DNA of 11,368 nt from NCBI GenBank assembly GCA_002708205.1, contig PAMR01000027.1, positions 8,600 to 19,967 on the forward strand, written 5' to 3'. The notes under the pieces are model-generated. The model searched no databases, was not told the DNA's origin, and was given only the letters and a program-made list of their open reading frames with translations. This DNA comes from Gammaproteobacteria bacterium. GTDB taxonomy: Bacteria; Pseudomonadota; Gammaproteobacteria; Pseudomonadales; Azotimanducaceae. Positions 1-8,637 of the stretch are shown one piece after another. Every line of letters begins with the position of its first letter. Within the stretch, counting starts at the first letter, position 1. Made by a program: the position numbers and the translations under genes.

Positions 1-312
1 CTGGAAGATTTGCGGGGAAGAATTGGAGAATCGCATTTGGCGGATAAGAGTGCGGTTTTCAATACTGCACGTTTGGAAGCACTTGAGTTGGATAATCTGC
101 TAGAGGTTGCCGAGGCGACGGCTATAGCCGCAGAGAGTCGCAGGGAGAGTCGAGGTGCGCATGCTCGTGATGACTATCAAAATCGAGACGATGAAAACTG
201 GTTGTGCCATTCGATTTATTTTCCTGGCCACAACAAAAGACTCGGTAAACGATCTGTGAATTTAGAGCCGATTACTGTGCCGTCCTTTGAACCAAAGGAA
301 CGGGTTTATTAA
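1..312 (+). CDS. sdhA: Succinate dehydrogenase flavoprotein subunit, 3' end only
   Basis: This is the C-terminal 103 residues of SdhA, the FAD-bearing subunit of succinate dehydrogenase (respiratory complex II). It oxidises succinate to fumarate on the cytoplasmic face of the inner membrane. The frame is open from base 1 and stops with TAA at 310-312. The diagnostic stretch is RGAHARDDYQNRDDENWLCH, followed by a tail in PKERVY. It closely matches the E. coli SdhA C-terminus (RGAHSR.D...RDDENWLCHSLY... ending in RTY). E. coli SdhA is 588 residues, so roughly 485 N-terminal residues, including the FAD-binding and catalytic domains, lie upstream of the window. The TTG at position 10 is an internal codon, not the start. 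sdhB follows after 30 nt in the usual sdhCDAB order, so sdhC and sdhD are expected just outside the window. Confidence 0.96.
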   Translation: MEDLRGRIGESHLADKSAVFNTARLEALELDNLLEVAEATAIAAESRRESRGAHARDDYQNRDDENWLCHSIYFPGHNKRLGKRSVNLEPITVPSFEPKERVY

Positions 313-342
313 TAGAAACGTACGGAAAGTGAGTCAATTACA

Positions 343-1047
343 GTGCAAGTAAGTATCTATCGTTATAACCCCGATGTTGAGCAAGATCCGAGTATGCAAG
401 ATTACACCGTGGATTTGCCTGAGGGTCGAGACCTCATGGTATTGGATCTTTTGGAACTCGTTAAACAGCAGGATTCTACAGTTTCCTATAGGCGATCGTG
501 TCGCGAGGGGGTTTGTGGATCGGATGGTATGAATATGAACGGTACGAATGGACTTGCCTGTATTACGCCAGTATCGGAGATTGCTAAAGGCGGAAAGTTG
601 GTGCTAAGGCCGCTTCCGGGTTTGCCGGTTATGCGTGATCTAGTCGTTGACATGACGCAGTTTTATAAACAGTACGAAAAAATTCAACCGTATGTCATTA
701 ATAATGATCCACCGCCTGCCCAAGAACGGCTGCAAACACCGGAAGAAAGGGCTGAACTCGACGGGCTATACGAATGTATTCTCTGTGCGTGTTGCACAAC
801 ATCCTGTCCATCGTTTTGGTGGAATCCGGAGAAGTTTATTGGCCCCGCCGGACTACTTCAGGCTTATCGATTTTTGGCAGATAGTCGCGATACCGCTACC
901 GAAGAAAGGTTAGCGGATCTCGATGATCCATTTAGTGTTTTTCGATGTCGAGGCATCATGAACTGCGTCAGTGTTTGCCCCAAGGGGCTTAATCCAACTC
1001 GCGCTATCGGCAAAATCCGGTCGCTTTTGTTGAACCAAGGCTCGTAA
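343..1047 (+). CDS. sdhB: Succinate dehydrogenase iron-sulfur subunit
   Basis: SdhB (234 aa; E. coli 238) carries electrons from SdhA FAD to ubiquinone through three Fe-S clusters in complex II. All ligands are visible. The [2Fe-2S] site has C53, C58, D61 and C73 in SCREGVCGSDG...LAC, with Asp in the third position as in E. coli. The [4Fe-4S] site has C145, C148, C151 and C212. The [3Fe-4S] site has C155, C202 and C208. The quinone-pocket stretch CPSFWWNP (155-162) is intact. E. coli His207 corresponds to R203 (RCRGIMNC), a form I recall from pseudomonads. The start is GTG at 343, chosen because MQVSIYRYNPD aligns with the family N-terminus and no in-frame ATG precedes it. The Shine-Dalgarno signal is weak (GGAAAG at 324-329, rather distant). 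A 5-bp hairpin (1038-1042 with 1047-1051) brackets the stop codon. Confidence 0.97.
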   Translation: MQVSIYRYNPDVEQDPSMQDYTVDLPEGRDLMVLDLLELVKQQDSTVSYRRSCREGVCGSDGMNMNGTNGLACITPVSEIAKGGKLVLRPLPGLPVMRDLVVDMTQFYKQYEKIQPYVINNDPPPAQERLQTPEERAELDGLYECILCACCTTSCPSFWWNPEKFIGPAGLLQAYRFLADSRDTATEERLADLDDPFSVFRCRGIMNCVSVCPKGLNPTRAIGKIRSLLLNQGS

Positions 1048-1122
1048 GCCTCGCAGCTTTGTACGTTGGTAAGTTTCAACAAAAAAAAGAATTTAAGCAC
1101 CCCGCCAACGCGAGAGATATAG

Positions 1123-2562
1123 ATGGCTGAGAAAAGCTATGAAGTGGTGGTCATTGGAGGTGGTCCGGCTGGTTATGCTGCGGCTATTCGGTCAGCGCAG
1201 TTGGGTCTAAAAACGGCTTGCATCGATAAAACTTTAGGGAAATCCGGTAAGCCGAGTCTCGGTGGGACTTGTTTGAATTGGGGATGTATCCCATCGAAGG
1301 CGTTATTGGATGCATCCCATAAATTTGAAGAAGTAAATCAGCTGGTAGATTTTGGTATCAGTGTCGAGAACGCTAGTATCGATATAGAAGCGATGATCTC
1401 CCGTAAGGATGAGGTTGTTCAGCAATTGACTAGCGGTATTGGCTCGTTGTTTAAAGCCAATGGTGTGGATTCTTTCGAGGGGATGGGACGGTTACTAGCC
1501 GACGGCAATGTAGAATTTACCACTCACGATGCACAAGTGAGTCAGATCGAAACTAACAACGTCATTCTTGCCCCAGGGTCGGTACCGAGCAGTATAGATA
1601 TAGCTCCGTTGTCATCGCCTCAGGTTGTTGATTCGACCGAAGCCCTTAATTTTGGGGATGTCCCAAATCGGCTCGGTATCCTTGGTGCTGGTGTGATTGG
1701 TCTTGAATTAGGAAGTGTTTGGAATCGATTAGGATCCGAAACAATATTGTTTGAAGCATTAGAACAGTTTCTGCCTTCTGTCGACCATCGAATCTCGCGT
1801 GATGCGAAACGTATTCTATCTAAGCAAGGTTTGGACATTCGTCTCGGTACAACCGTTGTCTCGGTCACAGCAAGTGATAACGGGGTAGAAGTTGTCTATG
1901 AAGCTAAGGGCGAAAAAAATACGGTCATCGTTGACCGAATGATAGTTGCGGTCGGTCGCAAGCCTAATACGTATGATTTAATAGCGACTGACTGCGGAAT
2001 TGAAACAGATGAGCGAGGATTCATAACAGTAAACGAGTTTTGTCAGACCTCTTTAGAGAACGTTTACGCGGTGGGGGATGCCGTTCGAGGACCTATGTTG
2101 GCGCATAAAGCGGCTGAAGAAGGAATAATGGCTGCTGAACGAATTTTTGGAAAAAAATCGTTGGTTAACTACTCCAATGTGCCGGCAGTAATTTACACTC
2201 ATCCTGAAATAGCATGGGTTGGTTTAAGTGAGGAGCAAGCCAAAGGCGAGGGCTTTGAAGCTGAAGTTGGCACGTTTTCATTTGGAGCCAGCGGGCGGGC
2301 GCTCGCTGCTAACGATCGAGAAGGGCTGGTGAAAATAATTTCTGATAGTTCTAGTGATCGAGTGTTGGGTGTGCATATTTTAGGTCCTCAGGCATCGGAG
2401 TTAATTGGTCAAGCTGTCATGGCCATGGAATTTGGAGCAACAAGCGAAGATATTGGTTTAACTATGTTTGCCCACCCAAGTTTGTCAGAGGCCTTGCATG
2501 AAGCTGCTCTGGGAGTCGGAGGGCACGCGATTCATATGGCAAATCGAAAGAAAAAAAAATGA
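1123..2562 (+). CDS. lpdG: Dihydrolipoyl dehydrogenase (E3), LpdG type
   Basis: This FAD flavoenzyme reoxidises the dihydrolipoyl groups of 2-oxo acid dehydrogenase complexes and of the glycine cleavage system, passing electrons to NAD+. At 479 aa it is a full-length cytoplasmic homodimeric E3. Visible motifs are the FAD dinucleotide fold GGGPAG (12-17), the redox-active disulfide C50/C55 in GGTCLNWGCIPSK, the NAD fold GAGVIG (188-193), the second FAD motif YAVGDA (315-320), and the C-terminal catalytic dyad H451/E456 in HPSLSEALHEA. The insertion before GGTC and the ending GHAIHMANRKKKK closely match Pseudomonas LpdG, the E3 of 2-oxoglutarate dehydrogenase. The ATG has GAGAG at 1112-1116, 6 nt upstream. 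The gene sits 75 nt after sdhB and 85 nt before sucC, yet sucA and sucB, whose products this E3 type serves, are not between them. The Lys tail is encoded by a run of nine A ending at the stop codon. The symbol could equally be lpd or lpdA. Confidence 0.95.
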   Translation: MAEKSYEVVVIGGGPAGYAAAIRSAQLGLKTACIDKTLGKSGKPSLGGTCLNWGCIPSKALLDASHKFEEVNQLVDFGISVENASIDIEAMISRKDEVVQQLTSGIGSLFKANGVDSFEGMGRLLADGNVEFTTHDAQVSQIETNNVILAPGSVPSSIDIAPLSSPQVVDSTEALNFGDVPNRLGILGAGVIGLELGSVWNRLGSETILFEALEQFLPSVDHRISRDAKRILSKQGLDIRLGTTVVSVTASDNGVEVVYEAKGEKNTVIVDRMIVAVGRKPNTYDLIATDCGIETDERGFITVNEFCQTSLENVYAVGDAVRGPMLAHKAAEEGIMAAERIFGKKSLVNYSNVPAVIYTHPEIAWVGLSEEQAKGEGFEAEVGTFSFGASGRALAANDREGLVKIISDSSSDRVLGVHILGPQASELIGQAVMAMEFGATSEDIGLTMFAHPSLSEALHEAALGVGGHAIHMANRKKKK

Positions 2563-2647
2563 AACAGTAACGGGAATGTCTGATGCGTACTAACATAGAT
2601 TTACCTACGGTAATAGGAACTCGTTTGGGGAATAAGGGACAAAAAGA

Positions 2648-3817
2648 ATGAATCTTCATGAATATCAATCTAAGCAATTATTTGCAGAATATGGGTTACC
2701 AGTTTCTAAGGGGAAAGCAGTTGATACCGCGGAAGATGCAGTGAAAGCTGCCGAGGAGCTAGGCGGGTCCCGGTGGGTTTGTAAAGTCCAAGTTCATGCT
2801 GGAGGACGAGGAAAAGCCGGCGGTGTGAAAGTGGTGGATTCTCTCGACGAAGTTCGCGGTTTTGCTGAACGGTGGGTAGATCAGAGGCTTGTAACTATTC
2901 AAACAGACGAGGATGGTCAACCAGTTAGTAAAATATTTGTGGAAGAATGTACTGACATTGAAAAAGAGCTTTATCTTGGAGCAGTAATCGACCGAAGTAG
3001 CCGTCGAGTTGTTGTTATGGCTTCTACTGAGGGCGGCGTCGAGATAGAGAAAGTAGCGGAGGAGACGCCTGAAAAAATTCTCAGAGCTGTTATTGATCCG
3101 TATGTTGGCGCCCAGCCTTATCAGGGTACTGAACTTGGATACCAATTAGGACTGACTCCTGGACAAGTCCGTGAGTTTTCCTCGATTTTTGTTAATCTTA
3201 TGAATCTATTCCACGAGTGCGATTGTTCTTTGGTAGAGATTAATCCACTTGTTGTTAATACCGAAGGGCATGTCCATTGTCTTGATGCAAAAATCAATGT
3301 GGACAGCAATTCATTGTACCGACAAGGTTCCATTCGCGATATGAATGATCCTTCTCAGGAAGATCCCCGCGAGTCTGAGGCGGATGGTTATGGGCTCAAC
3401 TACGTGGCGTTGGATGGAAGTATTGGATGCATGGTCAATGGTGCAGGTCTGGCTATGGGCACCATGGACTTGGTTAAGTTGCATGGTGGTAATCCGGCAA
3501 ACTTTTTAGATGTTGGTGGGGCTGCTAGTAAGGAGACGGTTGCGGAAGCTTTCAAAATCATATTGTCTGATGAAAACGTGAGAGCAGTTCTAATCAATAT
3601 TTTTGGTGGGATTGTTAGTTGTGCAACCATTGCCGAAGGTATTATTGCGGCGGTTACGGAGGTAGGTGTGGAAGTTCCCGTGGTTGTCCGATTCGAAGGA
3701 AATAATGCTGTAGTAGGTTCTAAGATATTGGCTGACAGCGGTCTGAATATTGTTGCGGCGACCTCTCTGGTAGACGCTGCTGAAAAAGCGGTACAAGCAG
3801 CAGGAGATTCTCAATGA
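2648..3817 (+). CDS. sucC: Succinyl-CoA synthetase (ADP-forming) beta subunit
   Basis: SucC (389 aa; E. coli 388) is the ATP-grasp subunit of succinyl-CoA synthetase. It converts succinyl-CoA, ADP and phosphate to succinate, ATP and CoA with SucD. Visible features are the N-terminal MNLHEYQ, the nucleotide-binding loop [12 protein letters not shown] (50-61), E197, N199 and D213 (phosphotransfer glutamate and Mg ligands by E. coli numbering), and the CoA-ligase-like domain with [14 protein letters not shown] (261-274) and FEGNNA (349-354). One segment departs from the family: residues 320-326 read GGIVSCA, where E. coli and human sequences, as I recall them, have GGI(V/M)RCD. R324 is therefore Ser and D326 is Ala in a loop that shares the succinate site with SucD. 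The rest aligns without gaps, so a frameshift is not the cause. AAGGGA at 2634-2639 lies 8 nt before the ATG and supports this start. The stop overlaps sucD. Confidence 0.96.
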   Translation: MNLHEYQSKQLFAEYGLPVSKGKAVDTAEDAVKAAEELGGSRWVCKVQVHAGGRGKAGGVKVVDSLDEVRGFAERWVDQRLVTIQTDEDGQPVSKIFVEECTDIEKELYLGAVIDRSSRRVVVMASTEGGVEIEKVAEETPEKILRAVIDPYVGAQPYQGTELGYQLGLTPGQVREFSSIFVNLMNLFHECDCSLVEINPLVVNTEGHVHCLDAKINVDSNSLYRQGSIRDMNDPSQEDPRESEADGYGLNYVALDGSIGCMVNGAGLAMGTMDLVKLHGGNPANFLDVGGAASKETVAEAFKIILSDENVRAVLINIFGGIVSCATIAEGIIAAVTEVGVEVPVVVRFEGNNAVVGSKILADSGLNIVAATSLVDAAEKAVQAAGDSQ

Positions 3818-4686
3818 GTATTTTGGTCAATAAAAATACGCGAGTTATTTGTCAGGGTTTTACCGGTGGTCAGGGCACTTTGCACTCTGAGCAAGCGATT
3901 GCATACGGGACTCAAATGGTAGGTGGTGTTTCACCTGGTAAAGGCGGGACAAGCCACTTAGACAAGCCTGTCTTCAATACAGTTCGAGAGGCTGTCGATG
4001 AAACAGGTGCGAATGCATCTGTAATTTATGTGCCAGCAGCGTTTTGCCGGGATTCGATCTTGGAGGCAATGGATGCAGGAATTGAGTTAATCGTTTGCAT
4101 TACGGAAGGAATACCAACACTTGATATGCTCAAGGTTAAGGCTCGACTTGATCTCACTTCGCAAAGATTGATTGGTCCCAATTGTCCTGGGGTTATTACT
4201 CCTGGTGAATGCAAAATAGGGATTATGCCAGGAGACATACATTTGCCTGGGAGAGTGGGGGTAGTGTCCCGATCGGGGACACTGACCTATGAGGCTGTAA
4301 AACAAACCACTGACAAAGGTTTTGGTCAAAGCTCCTGTGTCGGGATTGGTGGAGATCCGATTCCAGGTAGCCATTTCATCGATATTCTGGAGGAATTTGA
4401 AAAGGATTCGGAAACAGAAGCTATTGTTATGGTGGGTGAAATTGGTGGTACTGCCGAAGAAGAGGCTGCTGAATTTATTAAATCCAACGTGACAAAGCCG
4501 ATCGTGGGTTATATTGCAGGCGTTACAGCACCTCCGGGTAAACGAATGGGACATGCGGGGGCAATCATTGCCGGTGGTAAAGGGACAGCAGCCGAAAAAT
4601 TTGCATCATTAGAATCTGCTGGTGTTAAAACCGTGGAAAGTCTTGCCGATATCGGAGATGCTTTGGCCGAAATCACCGGCTGGTAA
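3814..4686 (+). CDS. sucD: Succinyl-CoA synthetase alpha subunit
   Basis: SucD (290 aa; E. coli 289) binds CoA through an N-terminal Rossmann domain and carries the histidine that is transiently phosphorylated during succinyl-CoA synthesis or cleavage. Motifs in order: [12 protein letters not shown] (11-22), GGVSPGKGG (37-45), the conserved EGIP (98-101), GPNCPGVI (121-128), SRSGTLTYE (152-160), E209 in GEIGG (equivalent to E. coli Glu208, which faces the phosphohistidine), and the active-site H247 in [16 protein letters not shown] (244-259). No key residue is missing, in contrast to its partner SucC. The ATG overlaps the sucC stop (ATGA, 4 nt) and is preceded by CAGGAG at 3801-3806, so translation is probably coupled to give equal subunit amounts. 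It is the last gene of the TCA block; a 96-nt spacer follows. Confidence 0.97.
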   Translation: MSILVNKNTRVICQGFTGGQGTLHSEQAIAYGTQMVGGVSPGKGGTSHLDKPVFNTVREAVDETGANASVIYVPAAFCRDSILEAMDAGIELIVCITEGIPTLDMLKVKARLDLTSQRLIGPNCPGVITPGECKIGIMPGDIHLPGRVGVVSRSGTLTYEAVKQTTDKGFGQSSCVGIGGDPIPGSHFIDILEEFEKDSETEAIVMVGEIGGTAEEEAAEFIKSNVTKPIVGYIAGVTAPPGKRMGHAGAIIAGGKGTAAEKFASLESAGVKTVESLADIGDALAEITGW

Positions 4687-4687
4687 G

Positions 4688-4708
4688 TCCGTTTTTTAAC
4701 GAAACGGA
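4688..4708 (+). terminator. Weak hairpin after sucD, possible attenuating terminator
   Basis: A perfect 7-bp inverted repeat, TCCGTTT (4688-4694) with AAACGGA (4702-4708), flanks a 7-nt loop two bases after the sucD stop codon. It lies where the TCA operon should end. However, the stem is AT-rich and no T-tract follows it; the T-run is inside the hairpin. It is therefore a poor intrinsic terminator and could instead stabilise the 3' end of the mRNA or be chance. Confidence 0.25.
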
Positions 4709-4723
4709 TACCCGGTTAATAAT
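4696..4723 (+). promoter_or_regulatory. Possible sigma-70 promoter for the htpG run
   Basis: TTAACG (4696-4701) and AATAAT (4718-4723) are separated by 16 bp. They match the -35 consensus TTGACA at 4 of 6 positions and the -10 consensus TATAAT at 5 of 6. They sit about 60 nt before the htpG start, within the 96-nt spacer after sucD, and overlap the hairpin at 4688-4708. I saw no sigma-32 heat-shock pair (CTTGAAA with CCCCAT-like -10) in the spacer. AT-rich spacers often give matches this good by chance. Confidence 0.25.
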
Positions 4724-4782
4724 CTTAGTGGACTAATTGTTCATATCTGAAAATTAAAGACAGTAGAAAGTGATCGTATCTC

Positions 4783-6669
4783 ATGGCAACTGAAACTAGA
4801 GGCTTCCAAACCGAAGCAAAGAAACTACTCCAGCTCATGATTAACTCTTTGTATTCAAACAAGGAGATTTTTCTTAGGGAGCTCATATCCAATGCATCGG
4901 ACGCAATAGACAAGTTGCGCTTCGAATCTCTGGCTAATCCCGAGTTGATTGCTGAAGATTCTGATTATCGGATTCGCATTGAATTTGATAAAGAAGAGGG
5001 GACATTAACTATTAGCGATAACGGTATTGGTATGTCTCGAGATGAAGTGGTCGACAACTTGGGCACCATAGCGAAGTCTGGAACGGAGGAATTCTTTTCT
5101 CAGTTGACGGGAGACCAAAAACAAGATTCGGCCTTAATTGGTCAGTTTGGAGTAGGCTTTTATAGCGCCTTTATTGTCGCTGACGAAGTGGAAGTGAGAA
5201 CTTGTCGAGCTGGAAGTAGTGAGGGGACGTTGTGGACATCTACCGGAGAAGACGATTTCACAATAGGTGAAGAGGAGTGTTCTCGAGGTACGAAAGTAAC
5301 ATTAAGGCTCAAGAAAGATGCGAGTGAATTTGCTGATGGGTACCGTCTTCGAAATATAGTCACGCGTTATTCCGATCACATTGGGATTCCCGTTGAAATG
5401 CTTGAAGAGCTTCCGCCCAAATCGGACGATGACGACAGTGACACCGAAGAAATTTTGCCAAGTATGGAAGTGGTTAATTCGGCTCGAGCACTATGGTCTC
5501 GGTCACGTACAGATGTAAAGGACGAAGAGTATCAGGAGTTTTACAAGCATATTTCTCATGATTTTGAAGATCCTGCCCATTGGAGCCATAATAAAGTAGA
5601 AGGCAAATTGGAGTACACCAGTTTGCTTTTCCTTCCTAAAAGAGCGCCGTTTGATCTATGGAATCGCGAAGCGCCAAAAGGTCTGAAACTATATGTTCAG
5701 CGAGTCTTTATTATGGATGAAGCTGAGCAATTCTTGCCGTTATACCTTCGATTTGTTAGGGGTATAGTTGACTCCAACGATCTTCCTCTCAACGTCTCGC
5801 GCGAACTTTTACAAGAGTCGCTCCATGTGACGTCTATTCGAAATGCTCTGACTAAGCGCGTTTTGGATATGTTCTCTAAAGTTTCTGCTGATGACCAAGA
5901 GCTCTACGGGGAATTATGGGACGAATTTGGGCAAGTTCTGAAGGAAGGGGTTGGAGAGGACTTTACTAATCGTGATGCGCTTCTAAAATTGTTTCGGTTT
6001 GCTTCAACAAAGGATGCGTCAGAAGACAAGCAACGGGTGTCTTTGCTGGATTATGTTTCAAGAGCAAAGGATGACCAAGACAAAATTTATTTTTTAGTTG
6101 CTGAAAGTTTAGCGGCAGCCCGTCAAAGTCCTCATCTTGAGACATTTAACAAGCAGGAAGTTGAGGTCTTGCTGTTGTTTGATCGAGTCGATGAATGGTT
6201 TGTATCGTTCGTCGAAGAATTCGAAGGAAAAAAATTCCAAAATGTTATGCGTGGGGATTTGAATTTAGCGAAAGGAGATCAAGAACAAGAGGATTCTGAA
6301 GAAAAAGATGACCCTCTTCTTGGTAGAATTAAGACGGTTTTAGAGTCTCAGGTGGAGACTGTTCGTAAATCGAAAAGACTCACAGAATCTGCGGCGTGTC
6401 TTGTATTAGGTGATGAGGATATGGGGTACCAAATGCGGCGCATGATGGAAGCGGCTGGTCAGCCCGTGCCGGAGTCGAAACCGCATTTGGAGGTTAATTT
6501 AGATCATCCTCTCCTCGGACGTCTGGACAAAGAACAAGATGAGGAAAGGTTTCAGAATATCGTGCGTATTCTTTTTGACCAAGCTGCACTAGCGGATGGA
6601 ACCTCACTCGCTGAGCCTGGTGAATACGTGAAGCGCATCAATCAACTTATTGTAGAGCTGATGGAGTGA
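4783..6669 (+). CDS. htpG: Chaperone HtpG (bacterial Hsp90)
   Basis: HtpG (628 aa; E. coli 624) is the cytosolic Hsp90 homologue, an ATP-driven dimeric chaperone acting on client proteins during stress. The N-terminal GHKL ATPase domain shows [11 protein letters not shown] (31-41, catalytic E33 and Mg ligand N37), DNGIGM (79-84), GTIAKSGT (94-101, lid) and [11 protein letters not shown] (120-130). The middle domain holds the phosphate-sensing Arg R340 in PLNVSRE and the conserved YVQRVFIMD (304-312). The C-terminal dimerisation domain ends in [11 protein letters not shown], similar to E. coli's RMNQLLVS. An acidic stretch at 213-223 (DDDDSDTEE) occupies the charged linker between the first two domains, and another acidic patch lies near 499-510. 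The ATG is supported by alignment ([13 protein letters not shown]); the Shine-Dalgarno signal is weak. The gene heads a tightly spaced run, with gpsA 6 nt downstream. Confidence 0.97.
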   Translation: MATETRGFQTEAKKLLQLMINSLYSNKEIFLRELISNASDAIDKLRFESLANPELIAEDSDYRIRIEFDKEEGTLTISDNGIGMSRDEVVDNLGTIAKSGTEEFFSQLTGDQKQDSALIGQFGVGFYSAFIVADEVEVRTCRAGSSEGTLWTSTGEDDFTIGEEECSRGTKVTLRLKKDASEFADGYRLRNIVTRYSDHIGIPVEMLEELPPKSDDDDSDTEEILPSMEVVNSARALWSRSRTDVKDEEYQEFYKHISHDFEDPAHWSHNKVEGKLEYTSLLFLPKRAPFDLWNREAPKGLKLYVQRVFIMDEAEQFLPLYLRFVRGIVDSNDLPLNVSRELLQESLHVTSIRNALTKRVLDMFSKVSADDQELYGELWDEFGQVLKEGVGEDFTNRDALLKLFRFASTKDASEDKQRVSLLDYVSRAKDDQDKIYFLVAESLAAARQSPHLETFNKQEVEVLLLFDRVDEWFVSFVEEFEGKKFQNVMRGDLNLAKGDQEQEDSEEKDDPLLGRIKTVLESQVETVRKSKRLTESAACLVLGDEDMGYQMRRMMEAAGQPVPESKPHLEVNLDHPLLGRLDKEQDEERFQNIVRILFDQAALADGTSLAEPGEYVKRINQLIVELME

Positions 6670-6675
6670 TTTCTA

Positions 6676-7719
6676 TTGCAAACTACAGTAGCAATTATTG
6701 GGGCGGGTAATTTCGGTACGGCAGTTGCCGATTTGGTCGCCTCTAATGGAAATCCAACTCGTTTGTGGATGCGTGACGAAGAGTTATTAAAAAGTATTCA
6801 GGACCACAATGAGAATGTCCGTTATCTTCCGAATCATAAACTGCATAGCAATATATATCCTACGACCGATTTAGAGTTTGCAGCCAAAAGCAATGTGCTT
6901 TTTGTCACTGTGCCTAGTGCTTCATTTCGTTCCGTCTCCCGTGATCTTTCAAAGTTTATCCGTGCAGATGCATGTGTCATTAGTGCTACGAAAGGCGTCG
7001 AAGCCGACGAAGGCATTTCTGACTTCAAGTTGATGAGTCAGATTCTCGAAGAAGAACTTAAAACGAGCCGAATAGGTGTCTTGAGCGGCCCCAATTTTGC
7101 GGAAGAGATGGCTGAGGGACGTTATACGGGTACAGTGATAGCCAGTCGCGATGAGGGCGTTCGTCAACTAGCACACGATTTGTTACATAGTGGTACATTT
7201 CGAGTGTATTCGGCGATCGATGTATATGGTGTTGAATTGGGTGGCGCGCTAAAAAACGTGTACGCGATTATCGCGGGAATCGTCACCACACTGGAACTTG
7301 GACAAAATACACTGGCGATGGTACTTACGCGTAGCCTGGCAGAGATGAGCAGATTTGCGGTAGCGATCGGGGCGGATCCATTCACATTCTTGGGTTTGGC
7401 GGGTGTGGGTGATTTGGTTATGAGTTGCACCTCGCCTCTTTCCCGTAATTTTCAACTGGGATCTAAGCTGGCTCAGAAGGTGCCTCTTGAGCAAGCAGTC
7501 GAAGAACTCGGAAAGTTGGCAGAAGGAGTCAATACACTCCGTGTGATCCATAAGAGACGTGCCGAGCTAGATGTCTATATGCCATTGGTGGAAGCATTAT
7601 ATCGTGTGGTATATGGAGGTGATCATATTGATCAGGTCATAACTAGTTTGATGACAAGTGAGCAACAGTTAGATGTAGAGTTTGCATCACCGAGTACTTG
7701 GTTAAAAAATAGGATTTAG
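6676..7719 (+). CDS. gpsA: Glycerol-3-phosphate dehydrogenase [NAD(P)+]
   Basis: GpsA (347 aa) reduces dihydroxyacetone phosphate to sn-glycerol 3-phosphate, the backbone precursor for phospholipids; it is a soluble cytoplasmic enzyme. Motifs are the N-terminal dinucleotide fold GAGNFG (9-14), SATKG with K106, the SGPNFAEE stretch (137-144), the catalytic K193 in GGALKNVYAI, and the C-terminal LAGVGDLV (241-248) with SRN (256-258). The substrate-domain loop reads GQNTLAMVLTRSLAEM, where E. coli has GANARTALITRGLAEM. The start is TTG at 6676: VAIIGAG begins five residues later, no ATG is available near it, and GGAGTG at 6663-6668 overlaps the htpG stop at a workable distance. The gene sits 6 nt after htpG and 12 nt before the DUF4892-like gene, so it is probably cotranscribed with both. 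The length is slightly above the E. coli protein because of a C-terminal extension. Confidence 0.95.
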   Translation: MQTTVAIIGAGNFGTAVADLVASNGNPTRLWMRDEELLKSIQDHNENVRYLPNHKLHSNIYPTTDLEFAAKSNVLFVTVPSASFRSVSRDLSKFIRADACVISATKGVEADEGISDFKLMSQILEEELKTSRIGVLSGPNFAEEMAEGRYTGTVIASRDEGVRQLAHDLLHSGTFRVYSAIDVYGVELGGALKNVYAIIAGIVTTLELGQNTLAMVLTRSLAEMSRFAVAIGADPFTFLGLAGVGDLVMSCTSPLSRNFQLGSKLAQKVPLEQAVEELGKLAEGVNTLRVIHKRRAELDVYMPLVEALYRVVYGGDHIDQVITSLMTSEQQLDVEFASPSTWLKNRI

Positions 7720-7731
7720 GGTGAGGGTGTA

Positions 7732-8637
7732 ATGAGAAATCACCTGTTAGCGATAGTCCTTGGATTGGTTGTGTTCGAAGCCTATTGTACCGAGGATATA
7801 GAGAATAGTACCGATTCAATGTTATTTGAAAGATTTCCGAGATCGTGGATCATCTCCGCGAGTCATTCTTCGGAATCTGTTCCATTGAGATTTATTACTG
7901 GATCTGTAGAAAAAATTAGAAGAGAACTGCGCCTCGACCGATTCGTCGATGTCGATGGAAAAAAACAGACGATAACCTACAGAATTCCCGATGACGTAAG
8001 TTTGAATCAAATAAAAACATATGTTGAAAATTTTATTGCGCGGGAGTATTCGAAAGTTATTTTTGACTGTCAGGGACCCAGTTGCGGTCGGTCTACTGTC
8101 TGGGCGAACGATATATTTCGACAACCGATACTCGTTGCACCTAACAAGAATCAAATGTACTGGAGTGCTGTTGCTGTTAATGAAAGCATAAACACGCTTG
8201 TCTCTATTTACGTTGTTAAGCGGGGTAATCAGCGATTGTATCTCCACCTCGAATTGATACATGAAACCGGTGATCTAGCCAATCAGATCAATCAGTCTGT
8301 AGCTGAAAAGTTGGTGCGGCAAGGCCATGTGATATTGGAAGGTGTCGTGCCTGATGCTCACGGAAATATTTCTTCGCGTGACCTCGAATCAATTGGTTCA
8401 TTAGATGATGACTGGGATAGTGCATCTCCACTTTATGTGGTTTGTCACCTGTATGGTTCGGAGGATGTATCTGTTATGACGGAACGCTCGGGAATATGTG
8501 CAGATACCGTCGCTGAATATATTCGTAGAGAAGGTATTAAGGTGACTGCTTTTGCCGCTGGGCCAATGGCGCCTATAGATGGACGTCCAATTTCCAGAGT
8601 TGAATTGATAGCCCCTCGGTTGTTGCGTAGTGATTGA
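7732..8637 (+). CDS. Exported DUF4892-like protein of unknown function
   Basis: This 301-aa protein has an N-terminal signal-peptide-like segment (MRNHLLAIVLGLVVFEAYC, residues 1-19), so the periplasm or cell envelope is its likely location. C19 is not in a proper lipobox (EAYC), so a lipoprotein is doubtful. The central region matches my memory of the DUF4892 family of pseudomonads and relatives: a paired-cysteine motif DCQGPSCGRSTVWAN (112-126, C113 and C118), then a strand-rich segment with RGNQRLYLHLEL (164-175). The C-terminal part (about 234-295: VVCHLYG, an ERSG..AD..AEYIRREGI helix, GPMAP, RVELIAP) has the spacing of a degenerate OmpA-like peptidoglycan-binding fold; that is inference. 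The ATG is preceded by GAGGG at 7723-7727. The end overlaps prmB by 8 nt. The biochemical role is unknown, and its neighbours (gpsA, prmB) do not suggest one. The family call is firm on motif grounds; the function is not. Confidence 0.8.
   Translation: MRNHLLAIVLGLVVFEAYCTEDIENSTDSMLFERFPRSWIISASHSSESVPLRFITGSVEKIRRELRLDRFVDVDGKKQTITYRIPDDVSLNQIKTYVENFIAREYSKVIFDCQGPSCGRSTVWANDIFRQPILVAPNKNQMYWSAVAVNESINTLVSIYVVKRGNQRLYLHLELIHETGDLANQINQSVAEKLVRQGHVILEGVVPDAHGNISSRDLESIGSLDDDWDSASPLYVVCHLYGSEDVSVMTERSGICADTVAEYIRREGIKVTAFAAGPMAPIDGRPISRVELIAPRLLRSD

Noticed and set aside
2601..2613. TTACC-TAC-GGTAA inverted repeat between lpd and sucC
   Set aside because: The stem is only 5 bp and AT-rich, with no T-tract, so it is neither a terminator nor a convincing operator.
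4087..4554. 155-codon open frame on the - strand opposite sucD
   Set aside because: It lies wholly antisense to a well-conserved gene. Its translation is rich in Cys, Phe, His and Asn with no recognisable motif, typical of a shadow frame. Long antisense frames opposite htpG-prmB-aroC (for example 7822-8262 and 9983-10408) were dismissed for the same reason.
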